A stretch of 64,000 bases of DNA, taken from assembly GCA_947069175.1 (NCBI GenBank), contig CAMTDV010000018.1, positions 37,522,869 through 37,586,868 on the forward strand, given 5' to 3'. The notes below the pieces were generated by a model. That model searched no databases and was not told the origin of the DNA. It worked only from the letters and a program-made list of their open reading frames with translations. The DNA comes from Scalesia atractyloides. Lineage: Eukaryota; Streptophyta; Magnoliopsida; Asterales; Asteraceae. The stretch's first letter is position 1. Every line of letters starts with the position of its first letter. This document shows, piece after piece, positions 22,283-35,338 of this stretch. The translations under genes were made by a program, and so were the position numbers.

Positions 22283-23934
22283 TTCAAGAATGCCTGAATG
22301 AAAGAATTTTGCAACGGCAAAGGCATCTTACACAAATTCAATGCTCCATACACTCCGCAACAAAATGGAGTAGCTGAGAGGAGGAACATAACATTAATAC
22401 AAAACAACAAGAACTATGCTTGCTGATTCAAAGCTTCCTGTCAGTTTCTGGAGTGAAGCAGTCGCAGCATCATGCTATACATTGAACAGAGTCGTGACTG
22501 TCAAACCTACCAAGAAGACTTGCTTTGAATTGCTAAACCGAAGGAAACCCAATCTGAAGTATCTAGAACTGTTTGGCACCTTGTACAATCATTAATTCAG
22601 ACGGAAAGTTTGGGGCCAAAACGATAGATGGTTTCTTTGTCGGCTACGCAAGTCCACTCAAGAGAGTATATATTCCAAGTTTTAGAAGAGTGGTAGAAGC
22701 ACAACACGTCGATTGTTTTCGACATGCGACTCCTATTCAAAGAGCTAGCAATGCTTGGTTGTTCAATTATAGTGAATTGTGGAAATCATTTGACTTGCCA
22801 GAAGAGCCTTCTGAAGAAGAATTTACAGTGTTATATTATCTACATCAGTCGGCTAATCAAGAGCAGTATTATCAGACCAATAGTGGTTAATCAACCAACT
22901 GTTGGGTCATCGTCTTCTGGTGCAGGTCCTAGTACGAGCGGTGTTCAAGAAACTCAAGTAGAACAAGAGACACCAGCTACAGAACCAGTAAATGCTATGG
23001 TGGAACCCAATCTTTCTCAAGCACATGATTCAGACTCTGATGAGGCTCCGACGTTTGATGATGATGGAGAATCTTCTTCTGACGAAGAATCTGAGCAGAT
23101 CACAAGTATGTTGAATCAATCTGCTGGTCCAAGTAATCAAAATGAAGCGTCTTCTAGTGCTCCTGAAGTTGAAACAATGGTAGATCAGAATATTACTAAT
23201 CAGGAGAGTACTGTTGTGTTCCAAGTGAGGTGATGCCAAGAACCAATTTATACCACCCATCAAATTCCATAATAGTTGCCAGTTGGTGTACGAACAAGGA
23301 GTCGGATCAACAACGCTTTAAGTTGTTTCTATACTCGAGTAGCTCCGACTCAAGAGTATTGCTATTATTCATGCTTCATATCCCAAATTGAACTAAAGAA
23401 TGTTACTGAAGCCTTAGGTGATGAGAATTGGGTGCTTGCAATGCAAGAAGAATTGCTGCAATTCGAAAAGCTAGGAGTATGGAAGCTTGTTGACCTACCG
23501 GAAAATCAAAAGGCGATAGATACTAAATGGGTCTTTGAGTGCAAGCGCGATGATCGTTGAGTGATAGTGCGCAACAAAGCTCGGCTCCTTGTCAAAGGAT
23601 TTCATCAACAAGAAGGAATTGATAATACAGAGGTATATGCACCAGTTTCAAGATTAGAGCCAATTCGCATTTTCCTTGCATTTGCTGCTTGGAAGGGATT
23701 TATAGTGTATAAATTAGATGTGAAATCAGCTTTTCTATATGGTAAGCTATGATAGCAAGTGTACATCGGCCAACCACCGGGTTTTATTCGATCGTCCAAA
23801 CAACAAGAAAGCCTATCTTCTGGATAAAGCACTGTATTGTTTGCATCAGTCCCTGAGAGCCTGGTACGAGCGTTATCTCAACATCTTGATGGTAATGGCC
23901 TTATTATAGGAACAGTGGATAGTACGCTATTTAC
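22241..23934 (+). pseudogene. pol: F tandem unit R1
   Basis: Integrase C-terminus (frameshifted 22283-22572, then 22573-22890), linker (22724-23233) and RT (23276-23560 and 23561-23752). It keeps VEAQHVDC as on the left arm, unlike units R2-R6. A stop follows the RT CKRDDR motif (23559) and the shared TAG follows LYGKL (about 23751). Confidence 0.84.
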
Positions 23935-25628
23935 CATCTCCCTATTAGAAGAATCCAAAGTGAAAACGGTATAGAATTCACGAATGCCCGAATGAAAGAA
24001 TTTTGCAACGACAAAGGCATCTTACACAAATTCAGTGCTCCATACACTCCGCAATAAAATGGAGTAGCTGAGAGGAAGTACATAACGTTAATAGAAACAA
24101 CAAGAACTATGTTTGCTGATTAAAAGCTTCCTGTCAGTTTCTGGAGTGAAGAAGTCACAGCAGCATTCTATACATTGAACAGAGTCTTGACTGTCAAACC
24201 GACCAAGAAGACTTGCTTTGAATTGCTAAACCGAAGGAAACCCAATCTGAAGTATCTAGAACGGTTTGGCACACCTTTTACAGTCATTGATTCAGACGGA
24301 AAGTTTGGTGCCAAAACGATAGATGGTTTCTTTGTCGGCTACGCAAGTCCACTCAAGAGAGTGTATATTCCAAGTTTGAGAAGAGTGGTAGAAGCAGAGC
24401 ACGTCGATTGTTTTCGACATGCGACTCTTATTCAAAGAGCTGGCGATGCTTGGTTGTTCAATTATAGTGAATTGTGGAAATCATTTGACTTGCCAGAAGA
24501 GCCTTCTGAAGAAGACATTATAGTGTTATATTATCTACATCAGTCAGCTAATCAAGAGCAGATTATCAGACCAATAGTGGTTAATCAACCAACTGTTAGG
24601 TCATCATCTTCTGGTGTAGGTCCTAGTACTAGCGGTGTTCAAGAAACTCAAGTAGAACAAGTGACACCAGCTACAGAACCAGTAAATGCTACGGTGGAAC
24701 CCAATCTTTCTCAAGCACATGATTTAGACTATGATGTGGCTCCGACGTTTGATGATGATGGAGAATCTTCTTCTGACGAAGAATTTGAGCAGATCACAAG
24801 TATGTTGAATCAATCTGCTGGTCCAAGTAATCAAAATGAAGCGTCTTCTAGTGCTCCTGAAGTTGAAACAATGGTAGATCAGAATATTACTAATCAGGAG
24901 AGTACTGTTGATGTTCCAAGTGAGGTAATGCCAAGAACCAATTTATACCACCCATCAAATTCCATAATTGTTGCAAGTTGGTGTACGAACAAGGAGTCGG
25001 ATCAACAAAGCTTTTAGTTGTTTCTATACTCGAGTAGCTCCGACTCAAGAGTATTGCTATTATTCATGCTTCATATCCCAAATTGAACTGAAGAATGTTA
25101 CTGAAGCCTTAGGTGATGAGAATTGGGTGCTTGCAATTCAAGAAGAATTGCTGCAATTCGAAAAGCTAGGAGTATGGAAGCTTGTTGACCTACCGGAAAA
25201 TCAAAAGGCGATAGATACTAAATGGGTCTTTAAGTGCAAGCGCGATGATCGTGGAGTGATAGTGCGCAACAAAGCTCGGCTCCTTGTCAAAAGATTTCAT
25301 CAACAAGAAGGAATTGATTATACAGAGGTATATGCACCAGTTTCAAGATTGGAGTCCATTCGCATTTTCCTTGCATTTGCTGCTTGGAAGGGATTTAAAG
25401 TGTATCAATTTGATGTGAAATCATCTTTTCTATATGGTAAGCAACGATAGCACGTGTACATCGGCCAACCACCGGGTTTTGTCGATCGTCTGAACAAAAA
25501 GAAAGCTTATCTTCTGGATAAAGCATTGTATTGTTTGCATCAGTCCCCGAGAGCCTGGTACGAGCGTTATCTCAACATCTCGATTGTAATGGCCTTATTA
25601 TAGGAACAGTGGATAGTACGCTATTTAC
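23935..25628 (+). pseudogene. pol: F tandem unit R2
   Basis: Integrase end and linker are open at 24175-25017, RT at 24968-25450. It has the unit variant FGTPFTVIDSDG and VEAEHVDC. Stops occur in the integrase part (CAATAAAATGG near 24055; GATTAAAAGC near 24120). The shared TAG is at about 25448. It carries the GAGCGTT one-base deletion. Confidence 0.84.
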
Positions 25629-27304
25629 CATCTCCCTATTAGAAGAATCCAAAGTGATAACGGTATAGAATTCACGAATGCCCGAATGAAAGAATTTTGC
25701 AACGACAAAGGCATCTTACACAAATTCAGTGCTCCATACCCTCCGCAACAAAATGGAATAGCTGAGAGGAAGTACATAACGTTAATAGAAACAAAAAGAA
25801 CTATGCTTGCTGATTCAAAGCTTCCTGTCAGTTTCTGGAGTGAAGAAGTCACAGTAGCATGCTATACATTGAACAGAGTCTTGACTGTCAAACCTACCAA
25901 GAAGACTTGCTTTGAATTGCTAAACCGAAGGAAACCCAATCTGAAGTATCTAGAACCGTTTGGCACACCTTTTACAGTCATTGATTCAGACGGAAAGTTT
26001 GGTGCCAAAACGATAGATGGTTTCTTTGTCGGCTACGCAAGTCCACTCAAGAGAGTGTATATTCCAAGTTTGAGAAGAGTGGTAGAAGCAGAGCACGTCG
26101 ATTGTTTTCGACATGCGACTCCTATTCAAAGAGCTGGCGAAGCTTGGTTGTTCAATTATAGTGAATTGTGGAAATCATTTGACTTGCCAGAAGAGCCTTC
26201 TGAAGAAGACATTACAGTGTTATATTATCTACATCAGTCAGCTAATCAAGAGCAGATTATCAGGCCAATAGTGGTTAATCAACCAACTGTTAGGTCATCA
26301 TCTTCTGGTGTAGGTCCTAGTACTAGCGGTGTTCAAGAAACTCAAGTAGAACAAGAGACACCAGCTACAGAACCAGTAAATGCTATGGTGGAACCCAATC
26401 TTTCTCAAGCACATGATTTAGGCTCTGATGAGGCTCCGACGTTTGATGATGATGGAGAATCTTCTTCTGACGAAGAATCTGAGCAGATCACAAGTAGTCC
26501 AAGTAATTAAAATGAAACGTCTACTAGTGCTCCTGAAGTTGAAACAATGGTAGATCAGAATATTACTAATCATGAGAGTACTGTTGATGTTCCAAGTGAG
26601 GTGATGCCAAGAACCAATTTATACCACCCATCAAATTCCATAATTGTTGCAAGTTGGTGTACGAACAAGGAGTCGGATCAACAAAGCTTTAAGTTGTTTC
26701 TATACTCGAGTAGCTCCGACTCAAGAGTATTGCTATTATTCATGCTTCATATCCCAAATTGAACTGAACAATGATACTGAAGCCTTAGGTGATGAGAATT
26801 TGGTGCTTGCAATGCAAGAAGAATTGCTGCAATTCGAAAAGCTAGGAGTATGGAAGCTTGTTTACCTACCGGAAAATCAAAAGGCGATTGATACTAAATG
26901 GGTCTTTAAGTGCAAGCGCGATGATCGTGGAGTGATAGTACGCAACAAAGCTCGGCTCGTTGTCAAAGGATTTCATCAATAAGAAGGAATTGATTATACA
27001 GAGGTATATGCACCAGTTTCAAGATTGGAGTCCATTAGCATTTTCCGTGCATTTGCTGCTTGGAAGGGATTTAAAGTGTATCAATTAGATGTGAAACCAT
27101 CTTTTCTATATGGTAAGCTACGATAGCAAGTGTACATCGGCCAACCACCGGGTTTTGTCGATCGTCTGAACAAAAAGAAAGCCTATCTTCTGGATAAAGC
27201 ACTATATTGTTTGCATCAGGCCCCGAGAGCCTGGTACGAGCGTTATCTCAACATCTCATTGGTAATGGCCTTACTAGAGGAACAGTGGATAGTACGCTAT
27301 TTAC
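25629..27304 (+). pseudogene. pol: F tandem unit R3
   Basis: Integrase end is open for 274 codons (25686-26510) from MKEFCNDKGILHKF through the linker, the longest integrase-end frame of the array. Then 26547-26762, and RT at 26644-26982 followed by a TAA inside HQQEGID, and 27130-27318. It has an 18-bp-scale deletion in the linker near 26495 (TSSPSN). Confidence 0.84.
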
Positions 27305-28987
27305 CATCTCCCTATTAGAGAATCCAAAGTGATAACGGTATAGAATTCACGAATGCCCGAATGAAAGAATTTTGCAACGACAAAGGCATCTTACACAAAT
27401 TCAGTGCTCCATACATTCCGCAACAAAATGGAGTAGCTGAGAGGAAGTACATAACGTTAATAGAAATAGAAAGAACTATGCTTGCTGATTAAAAGCTTCC
27501 TGTCAGTTTCTTGAGTGAAGAGGTCACAGCAGTATGCTATATATTGAACAGAGTCTTGACTGTCAAACCTACCAAGAAGACTTGTTTTGAATTGCTAAAC
27601 CGAAGGAAACCCAATCTGAAGTATCTATAACCGTTTGGCACACCTTTTACAGTCATTGATTCAGACGGAAAGTTTGGTGCCAAAACGATAGATGGTTTCT
27701 TTGTCGGCTACGCCAAGTCCACTCAAGAGAGTGTATATTCCAAGTTTGAGAAGAGTGGTAGAAGCAGAGCACGTCGATTGTTTTAGACATGCGACTCCTA
27801 TTCAAAGAGCTGGCGATGCTTGGTTGTTCAATTGTAGTGAATTGTTGAAACCATTTGACTTGCCAGAAGAGCCTTCTGAAGAAGACATTACAGTGTTATA
27901 TTATCTACATCAGTCAGCTAATCAAGAGCAGATTATCAGACTAATAGTGGTTAATAAACCAACTGTTGGGTCATCGTCTTCTAGTGCAGGTCCAAGTACT
28001 AGCGGTGTTAAAGAAACTCAAGTAGAACAAGAGACACCAACTACAGAACCAGTAAATTCTACGGTGGAACCCAATCTTTCTCAAGCACATGATTCAGACT
28101 CTGATGAGGCTCCGACGTTTGATGATGATGGAGAATCTTCTTCTGACGAAGAATCTGAGCAGATCACAAGTATGTTGAATCAATCTGCTGGTAAATGAAG
28201 CGTCTTCTAGTGCTTCTGAAGTTGAAACAATGGTAGATCAGAATATTACTAATCAGGAGAGTACTGTTGATGTTCCAAGTGAGGTGATGCCAAGAACCAA
28301 TTTATACCACCCATCAAATTCCATAATTGTTGCAAGTTGGTGTACGAACAAGGAGTCGGATCAACAAAGCTTTAAGTTGTTTCTATACTCGAGTAGCTCC
28401 GACTCAAGAGTATTGCTATTATTCATGCTTCATATCCCAAATTGAACTGAAGAATATTACTGAAGCCTTAGGTGATGAGAATTGGGTGCTTGCAATGCAA
28501 GAAGAATTGCTGCAATTCGAAAAGCTAGGAGTATGGAAGCTTGTTGACCTACCGGAATATCAAAAGGCGATAGATACTAAATGGGTCTTTAAGTGCAAGC
28601 GCGATGATCGTGGAGTGATAGTGCGCCAAAAAGCTCGGCTCCTTGTCAAAGGATTTCATCAACAAGAAGGAATTGATTATACAGAGGTATATGCACTAGT
28701 TTCAAGATTGGAGTCCATTCGCATTTTCCTTGCGTTTGCTGCTTGGAAGGGATTTAAAGTTTATCAATTTGATGTGAAATCATCTTTTCTATATGGTAAG
28801 CTACGATAGCAAGTGTACATCGGCCAACCACCGGGTTTTGTCGATCGTCTGAACAAAAAGAAAGCCTATCTTCTGGATAAAGCACTGTATTGTTTGCATC
28901 AGTCCCCGAGAGCCTGGTACGAGCGTTATCTCAACATCTCGATGGTAATGGCTTTATTATAGGAACAGTGGATAGTACGCTGTTTAC
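27305..28987 (+). pseudogene. pol: F tandem unit R4
   Basis: Integrase part has several stops (near 27490, 27515 and 27628) and a one-base insertion before 27716 (TACGCCAAG). Linker is at 27692-28198 and RT at 28327-28809. The deletion GGTAAATGAAG near 28190 removes about 12 bp relative to R2. Shared TAG at about 28807. Confidence 0.84.
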
Positions 28988-30680
28988 CATCTCCCTATTA
29001 GAAGAATCCAAAGTGATAACGGTATAGAATTCACGAATGCCCGAATGAAAGAATTTTGCAACGACAAAGGCATCTTACACAAATTCAGTGCTCCATACAC
29101 TCCGCAACAAAATGGAGTAGCTGAGAGGAAGTACATAACGTTAATAGAAACAACAAGAACTATGCTTGCTGATTAAAAGCTTCCTGTCAGTTTCTGGAGT
29201 GAAGAAGTCACAGCAGCATGCTATACATTGAACAGAGTCTTGACTGTCAAACCTACCAAGAAGACTTGCTTTGAATTGCTAAACCGAAGGAAACCCAATC
29301 TGAAGTATCTAGAACCGTTTGGCACACCTTTTACAGTCATTGATTCAGACGGAAAGTTTGGTGCCAAAACGATAGATGGTTTCTTTGTCGGCTACGCAAG
29401 TCCACTCAAGAGAGTGTATATTCCAAGTTTGAGAAGAGTGGTAGAAGCAGAGCACGTCGATTGTTTTCGACATGCGACTCCTATTCAAAGAGCTGGCGAA
29501 GCTTGGTTGTTCAATTATAATGAATTGTGGAAATCATTTGACTTGCCAGAAGAGCCTTCTGAAGTAGACAATACAGTGTTATATTATCTACATCAGTCGG
29601 CTAATCAAGAGCAGATTATCAGACCAATAGTGGTTAATCAACCAACTGTTGGGTCATCGTCTTCTGGTGCAGGTCCTAGTACTAGCGGTGTTCAAGAAAC
29701 TCAAGTAGAACAAGAGACACCAGCTACAAAACCAGTAAATGCTATGGTCGAACCCAATCTTTCTCAAGCACGTGATTCAGACTCTGATGAGGCTCCGACG
29801 TTTGATGATGATGGAGAATCTTCTTCTGACGAAGAATCTGAGCAGATCACAAGTATGTTGAATCAATCTGCTGGTCCAAGTAATCAAAATGAAGCGTCTT
29901 CTAGTGCTCCTGAAGTTGAAACAATGGTAGATCAGAATATTACTAATCAGGAGAGTACTGTTGTATTCCAAGTGAGGTGATGTCAAGAACCAATTTATAC
30001 CACCCATCAAATTCCATAATAGTTGCAAGTTGGTGTACGAACAAGGAGTCGGATCAACAAAGCTTTAAGTTGTTTCTATACTCGAGTAGCTCCGACTCAA
30101 GAGTATTGCTATTATTCATGCTTCATATCCCAAATTGAACTGAAAAATGTTACTGAAGCCTTAGGTGATGAGAATTGGGTGCTTGCAATGCAAGAAGAAT
30201 TGCTGCAATTCGAAAAGCTAGGAGTATGGAAGCTTGTTGACCTACCGGAAAATCAAAAGGCGATAGATACTAAATGGGTCTTTAAGTGCAAGCGCGATGA
30301 TCGTTGAGTGATAGTGCGCAACAAAGCTCGGCTCCTTGTCAAAGGATTTCATCAACAAGAAGGAATTGATTATACAGAGGTATATGCACCAGTTTCAAGA
30401 TTGGAGTCCATTCGCATTTTCCTTGCATTTGCTGCTTGGAAGGGATTTAAAGTGTATCAATTAGATGTGAAATCAGCTTTTCTATATGGTAAGCTACGAT
30501 AGCAATTGTACATCAGCCAACCACCAGATTTTGTCGATCGTCCGAACAAAAAGAAAGCCTATCTTCTGGATAAAGCACTGTATTGTTTGCATCAGGCTCC
30601 GAGAGCCTGGTACGAGCGTTATCTCAACATCTCGTTAGTAATGGACTTACTAGAGGAACAGTGGATAGTACGCTATTTAC
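28988..30680 (+). pseudogene. pol: F tandem unit R5
   Basis: Integrase end and linker are open at 29228-29980; RT at 30023-30307 and 30308-30502. It shares with R1 the frame-breaking GTTGT(G/A)TTCCAAGTGAGG at the linker end and the TGA after CKRDDR, so R1 and R5 are close relatives in that part. Confidence 0.84.
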
Positions 30681-32369
30681 CATCTCCCTATTAGAAGAAT
30701 CCAAAGTGATAACGGTACAGAATTCACGAATGCCCGAATGAAAGAATTTTGCAACGACAAAGGCATCTTACACAAATTCAGTGCTCCATACATTCCGCAA
30801 CAAAATGGAGTAGCTGAGAGGAAGTACATAACGTTAATAGAAATAGCAAGAACTATGCTTGCTGATTAAAAGCTTCTTGTCAGTTTCTGGAGTGAAGAGG
30901 TCACAGCAGCATGCTATACATTGAACAGAGTCTTGACTATCAAACCTACCAAGAAGACTTGCTTTGAATTGCTAAACCGAAGGAAAGCCAATCTGAAGTA
31001 TCTAGAACCGTTTGGCGCACCTTGTACAGTCATTGATTCAGACGGAAAGTTTGGTGCCAAAACGATAGATGGGGGTTTCTTTGTCGGCTACGCAAGTCCA
31101 CTCAAGAGAGTGTATATTCCAAGTTTGAGAAGAGTGGTAGAAGCAGAGCACGTCGATTGTTTTCGATATGCGACTCCTATTCAAAAAGCTGGTGATGCTT
31201 GGTTGTTCAATTATAGTGAATTGTGGAAATCATTTGACTTGCCAGAAGAGCCTTCTCAAGAAGACATTGCAGTGTTATATTATCTACATCAGTCAGCTAA
31301 TCAAGAGCAGATTATCAGACCAATAGTGGTTAATCAACCAACTGTTGGGTCATCGACTTCTGGTGCAGGTCCTAGTACTAGCGGTGTTCAAGAAACTCAA
31401 GTAGAACAAGAGACACCAACTACAGAACCAGTAAATGCTACGGTGGAACCCAATCTTTCTCAAGCACATGATTCAGACTATGATGAGGCTCCGATATTTG
31501 ATGATGATCGAGAATCTTCTTCTGACGGAGCAGATCACAAGTATATTGAATCAATCTGGTGGTCCAAGTAATCAAAATGAAGCGTCTTCTAGTGCTCCTG
31601 AAGTTGAATCAGTGGTAGATCAGAATATTACTAATCAGGAGAGTACTTTTGATGTTCCAAGTGAGGTGATGCCAAGAACCTATTCATACCACCCATCAAA
31701 TTCCATAATTGTTGCAAGTTGGTGTACGAAAGAGGAGTCAGATCAACAAAGCTTTAAGTTGTTTCTATACTTGAGTAGCTTCGACTCAAGGTATTGCTAT
31801 TATTCATGCTTCATATCCCAAATTGAACTGAAGAATGTTACTGAAGCTTTAGGTGATGAGAATTGGGTGATTGCAATGTAAGAAGAATTGCTGCAATTCG
31901 AAAAGCTAGGGGTATGGAAGCTTGTTGACCTACCGGAAAATCAAAAGGCGATAAATACTAAATGGGTCTTCAAGTGCAAGCTCGATGATCGTGGAGTGAT
32001 AGTGCGCAACAAAGCTCGGCTCGTTGTCAAAGGATTCCATCAACAAGAAGGAAATGATTATACAGAGGTATATGCACCAGTTGCAAGATTGGAGTCCATT
32101 CACATTTTCCTTGCATTTGCTGGTTGGAATGGATTTAAAGTGTATCAATTAGATGTGAAATCAGCTTTTCTATATGGTAAGCTATGATAGCAAGTGTACG
32201 TCGGCCAACCACCGGGTTTTGTCGATCCGCTGAACAAAAAGAAAGCCTATCTTCTGGATAAAGCACTGTATTGTTTGCATCAGGCCCAAGAGCCTGGTAC
32301 GAGACGTTATCTCAACATCTCGTTGGCAATGGCCTTATTAGAGGAACAGAGGATAGTACACTATTTACC
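30681..32369 (+). pseudogene. pol: F tandem unit R6 (joins normal RT)
   Basis: Integrase end 30921-31571 with a two-residue insertion (DGGFFVGYA), linker 31435-31881, RT 31888-32187 and 32271 onward. It keeps GAGACGTT, like the left-arm units and unlike R1-R5. The shared TAG after LYGKL is at about 32187. It continues without a junction into YVDD-containing RT. Confidence 0.84.
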
Positions 32370-32578
32370 AGAGTAGTTGGAAGTCATCTGATTATCGTAC
32401 AAATTTATGTGGACGACATCATATTTGGTTCGACAAATGACGATCTTTGCAAAGAGTTTGAGAAAATCATGAAGAAGAAATTCGAGATGTCTTCTATGGG
32501 CGAAATGAAATTCTTCCTCGGATTGCAAGTTGATCAGTTGCCAGACGATATTTTCATTCATCAAACCAAGTATGTTCA
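32370..32578 (+). pseudogene. pol: F RT segment with YVDD box
   Basis: In frame 32271-32648 it encodes QIYVDDIIFGSTNDDLCKEF, FEMSSMGEMKFFLGLQVDQL and HQTKYVH, after which the frame runs into the E LTR. The catalytic YVDD is intact at about 32405-32416 but the gene is cut by the LTR at 32579. Confidence 0.86.
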
Positions 32579-33285
32579 CGTTGATGCATATGTCTGCTAC
32601 CTACGTCATCGTATTACGTCGAGTCTGTGTTTCGGAGCGAAACGTTAAGTTTATGTGTGATATAAGACAAGTTCGCCCGAACTTGTAGAGCACATGAACA
32701 AGTTCGCCTGAACTTATCCTGTGAAGGAAAAGTTCGCCCGAACTTGGTCATGTCTCATTCCGGGCGAACTTGTACTACTATATATAGGAGTCTTTGGTTT
32801 CTCATTTGTAAGATTCAGAGATTTTTCCATGGCAGAGGCGAAGCTCTGTCCAAGTGTTTCCAGGATCTGTAACGTCTACACATTAATGAAACAGTGATTA
32901 ATCAGTAAAGAACTTGTATCCAATGTCGCCTATGCAAACGGATTCCGTACGTTTACCTTAGGTTTGCCAAATTAGGACCAGAATGATCCGTACAACGGAC
33001 CTACAATTGGTATCAGAGCAGGATTGGACTAATTTGAAGACATTGGACATAGAACTTCACATCTTCTACTCATTTATTTTATTTTCAAACTTTTCTTGGA
33101 CATTACACGGACAAAATGGACTGATTTTCAAGTATAATACGTAAAATCCATAATAGTAAAACCCTTGAAAAGATCAGAGCTTAAAACAAACGAATTCATG
33201 TCAAAAATTTGAAAAACCCATTTTTGAAAACACAAGTTCGCTCGAACTTGACATCAAGTTCGCTCGAACTTGACTGAAAAAAAAA
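32579..33285 (+). mobile_element. Element E remnant: LTR (32579-33005) plus leader
   Basis: The LTR starts CGTTGATGCATATG (first T changed to C; the left copy has TG) and ends CCTACA at 33005. TTGGTATCAGAGC follows as primer site, then a short leader with palindromes at 33232-33275. C is inserted in the leader at 33286. The candidate target duplication GTTCA on the left cannot be paired because no E 3' end is in the window. Confidence 0.8.
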
Positions 33286-33680
33286 TGTTGATGCATATGT
33301 CTGTTGCCTACGTCATAGTATAAAGTCGAGTTTGTGTTTCGAAGTGAAAAGTTATGTTTATGTGTGATATGAGACAAGTTTGCCCGAACTTGTAGTGCAC
33401 ATGAACAAGTTCGCCCGAACTTGGTCATGCCACATTTGGAGCGAACTTGTTCTCCTATAATAGGAGTCTTGATTTCTCATTTGTAAGATTCAGAGATTTT
33501 GTCACTACAGAGGCGAAGCTCTGTCCAAGTGTTTCCAGGATCTGTAACGTCTACACATTAATGAAATAGTGATTAATCAATAAAGAACTTGTCTACAATG
33601 TCGCCTATGCAAACGGATTCCGCACGTTTACCTTAGGTTTGCCAAATTAGGACCCGAACGATCCGTACAACGGACCTACA
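33286..33680 (+). repeat. 5' LTR of element C
   Basis: TGTTGATGCATATG to CCTACA. It has two palindromic units (about 33373-33425); the TATA box is damaged (CCTATAATAGG). AGTGGTATCAAAGC follows as a primer site with one mismatch. Confidence 0.88.
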
Positions 33681-34241
33681 AGTGGTATCAAAGCAGGATT
33701 GGACTAATTTGAAGACATTGGACATAGAACTTCACATCTTCTACTCATTTCTTTCATTTTAAACTTTTCTTGGACCTTACACGGACAAAATGGACTGATT
33801 TTCAAGTATAATACGTAAAATTCATCATAATAAACCTTTGAAAAGATTAGAGCTAAAAACAATCAGGATCATTTCGAAAATTACAAAAAATAAAGTTTTG
33901 GAAACTCATTCTGAGCAAACTTGCTGACCAAGTATGCTCGAACTTTTCAAAATTTGATCAAGTTCACCCGAACTTGACACATTTTGTTGAAAATTGATAC
34001 AAGTCCACCCGAACTTCTTAAAATTTCAACAGGTTCGCTCGAACTTGTCAAGAAGGGCACAAGTTCGCCCGAACTTGTCCGTTACAAGTTCGCCGAACTT
34101 GTCTAATGTTTTCTAAAAAGAAAAAACGTCTCGGACATCATATATCGTTAGATTCGTATCGACGAGACGAGTTTAAAGCTCTAATCTGATAAAACAGTTT
34201 TATGAAAAATTTTAAACGTTTTTAGCGAACCGATACTAAAA
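33681..34241 (+). other. leader of element C
   Basis: Primer-binding site, then AT-rich DNA and palindromic dyads at about 33908-34105, several of them degenerate on the right arm (for example GTCCACCCGAACTT). No ORF. Confidence 0.75.
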
Positions 34242-35338
34242 TTGTATGTTGGCTCATTTTCAAGTGTTTTTGAAAGACAGATAAATTTGGAAAACGAAAT
34301 GGGGTCCATGAAGCCGCCTAAGTTGATGAGTATGGACGAGTATGAAAGCTGGAAAGGAAAATTCAAGAACTGGAAACGAGCAAATTTCTTCTACCAGAAT
34401 GTTTATGAGAAGAAGATGATAAGCTTGTTACAACAATCGATAAATGAAGATATCTAGATGCTACTACTAGATTGTGATACAGCACAGAAGTTGTGGAATG
34501 CTCTACGTGCTAAATTTATAGAGAGTGCTGAGATGATTAAGAGCAATAAGGCTCTAATCAAAAAGGAGTTTGATATTTTTAAGATGATCAAATGCGAAAC
34601 GATGAAGCGAATGATAGTTCGATTTTGTCATTTGAAAGTGCAGATGAGAAGGCATGGTCATGATAAGACAGAAGCAGAGTATATAGACATATTGGTTGAT
34701 GCTCTTCCGGAGGGTGAATGGAGAAAATACTTAAACATATTAAAGGAAAGTCCAAGTTGGCAATTTTTCAAGCTTTCCACTTTCATTGACAAGTTAGAGA
34801 AATATGAAGTGGAATTTTTAAAGTAATCTGAACTTGTTAGTAATCAAAGGAAATCGGGCAGATAATGCCAGACTCTTGAGTAAGATTGAGAGTTTGACAT
34901 TAGAAAATAAAAAATTAAAAGAAAATGAAAAGAATTTGGAAAACAAAATAAAAATTTTAGAAATGAAAAATTACAACTGGTAGTAGATTTTCAAAATGAA
35001 ATAAAAATGTTTAAAAATGAAAAAATTGTTTTTGAAAAATTAAATATAGAAAATCAAAAGCAATAAATTCTCATATTGAGAAAATTGCTCAACTTGAAAA
35101 AGAAGTTGAGACTATTAAAAATAAAGCTGTTTAATTCAGAAAAGTTATTGAAAGATTTTGTGACTTCCTCATTAAAGTTTGATCATATATGTCCAAAACC
35201 GATCAATGTTAATAAAAAGAAAATACCAATAAGTGACAAGATCACAAATTATGACAATGTCATAATTGAGGATTGTGATAATGATACCGATGATGAAAAA
35301 GCTAAAAATGATAAAATGAAATATTTTTAAAACTAAAA
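34242..35338 (+). pseudogene. gag: C gag capsid and Lys/Asn-rich region
   Basis: Open pieces 34242-34457 and 34458-34826 are separated only by a TAG (34455-34457). They hold PPKLMSMDEYESWKGKFKNW, KKMISLLQQS, LWNALRAKF and LPEGEWRKYLNILKESPSW. Then 34827-35330 is AT-rich, with coiled-coil-like Lys/Asn/Leu content and frameshifts (open piece 35076-35330). The open frame begins at TTG, not ATG. It mirrors 14714-15614. Confidence 0.82.

Larger units (their letters stand above)
22241..32369 (+). repeat. six-copy tandem array of a 1.69-kb integrase-RT segment
   Basis: The string CATCTCCCTA recurs at 22241, 23935, 25629, 27305, 28988 and 30681, giving units of 1694, 1694, 1676, 1683, 1693 and about 1688 bp. 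At each internal junction RT sequence (TTTAC, from STLFT) runs directly into integrase (CTCCCTATTAGAAGAATCC), sharing only about two bases. The last unit continues into normal RT at 32370. Confidence 0.93.
21007..32578 (+). mobile_element. Element F (right arm): truncated copia with six-fold pol amplification
   Basis: From the axis: gag C-terminus, protease, pre-integrase, integrase core, then six tandem 1.69-kb integrase-to-RT units and the RT tail, where the E LTR is inserted at 32579. No own LTR is in view. It is a dead element: stops are shared among units and frameshifts are frequent. Confidence 0.87.
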
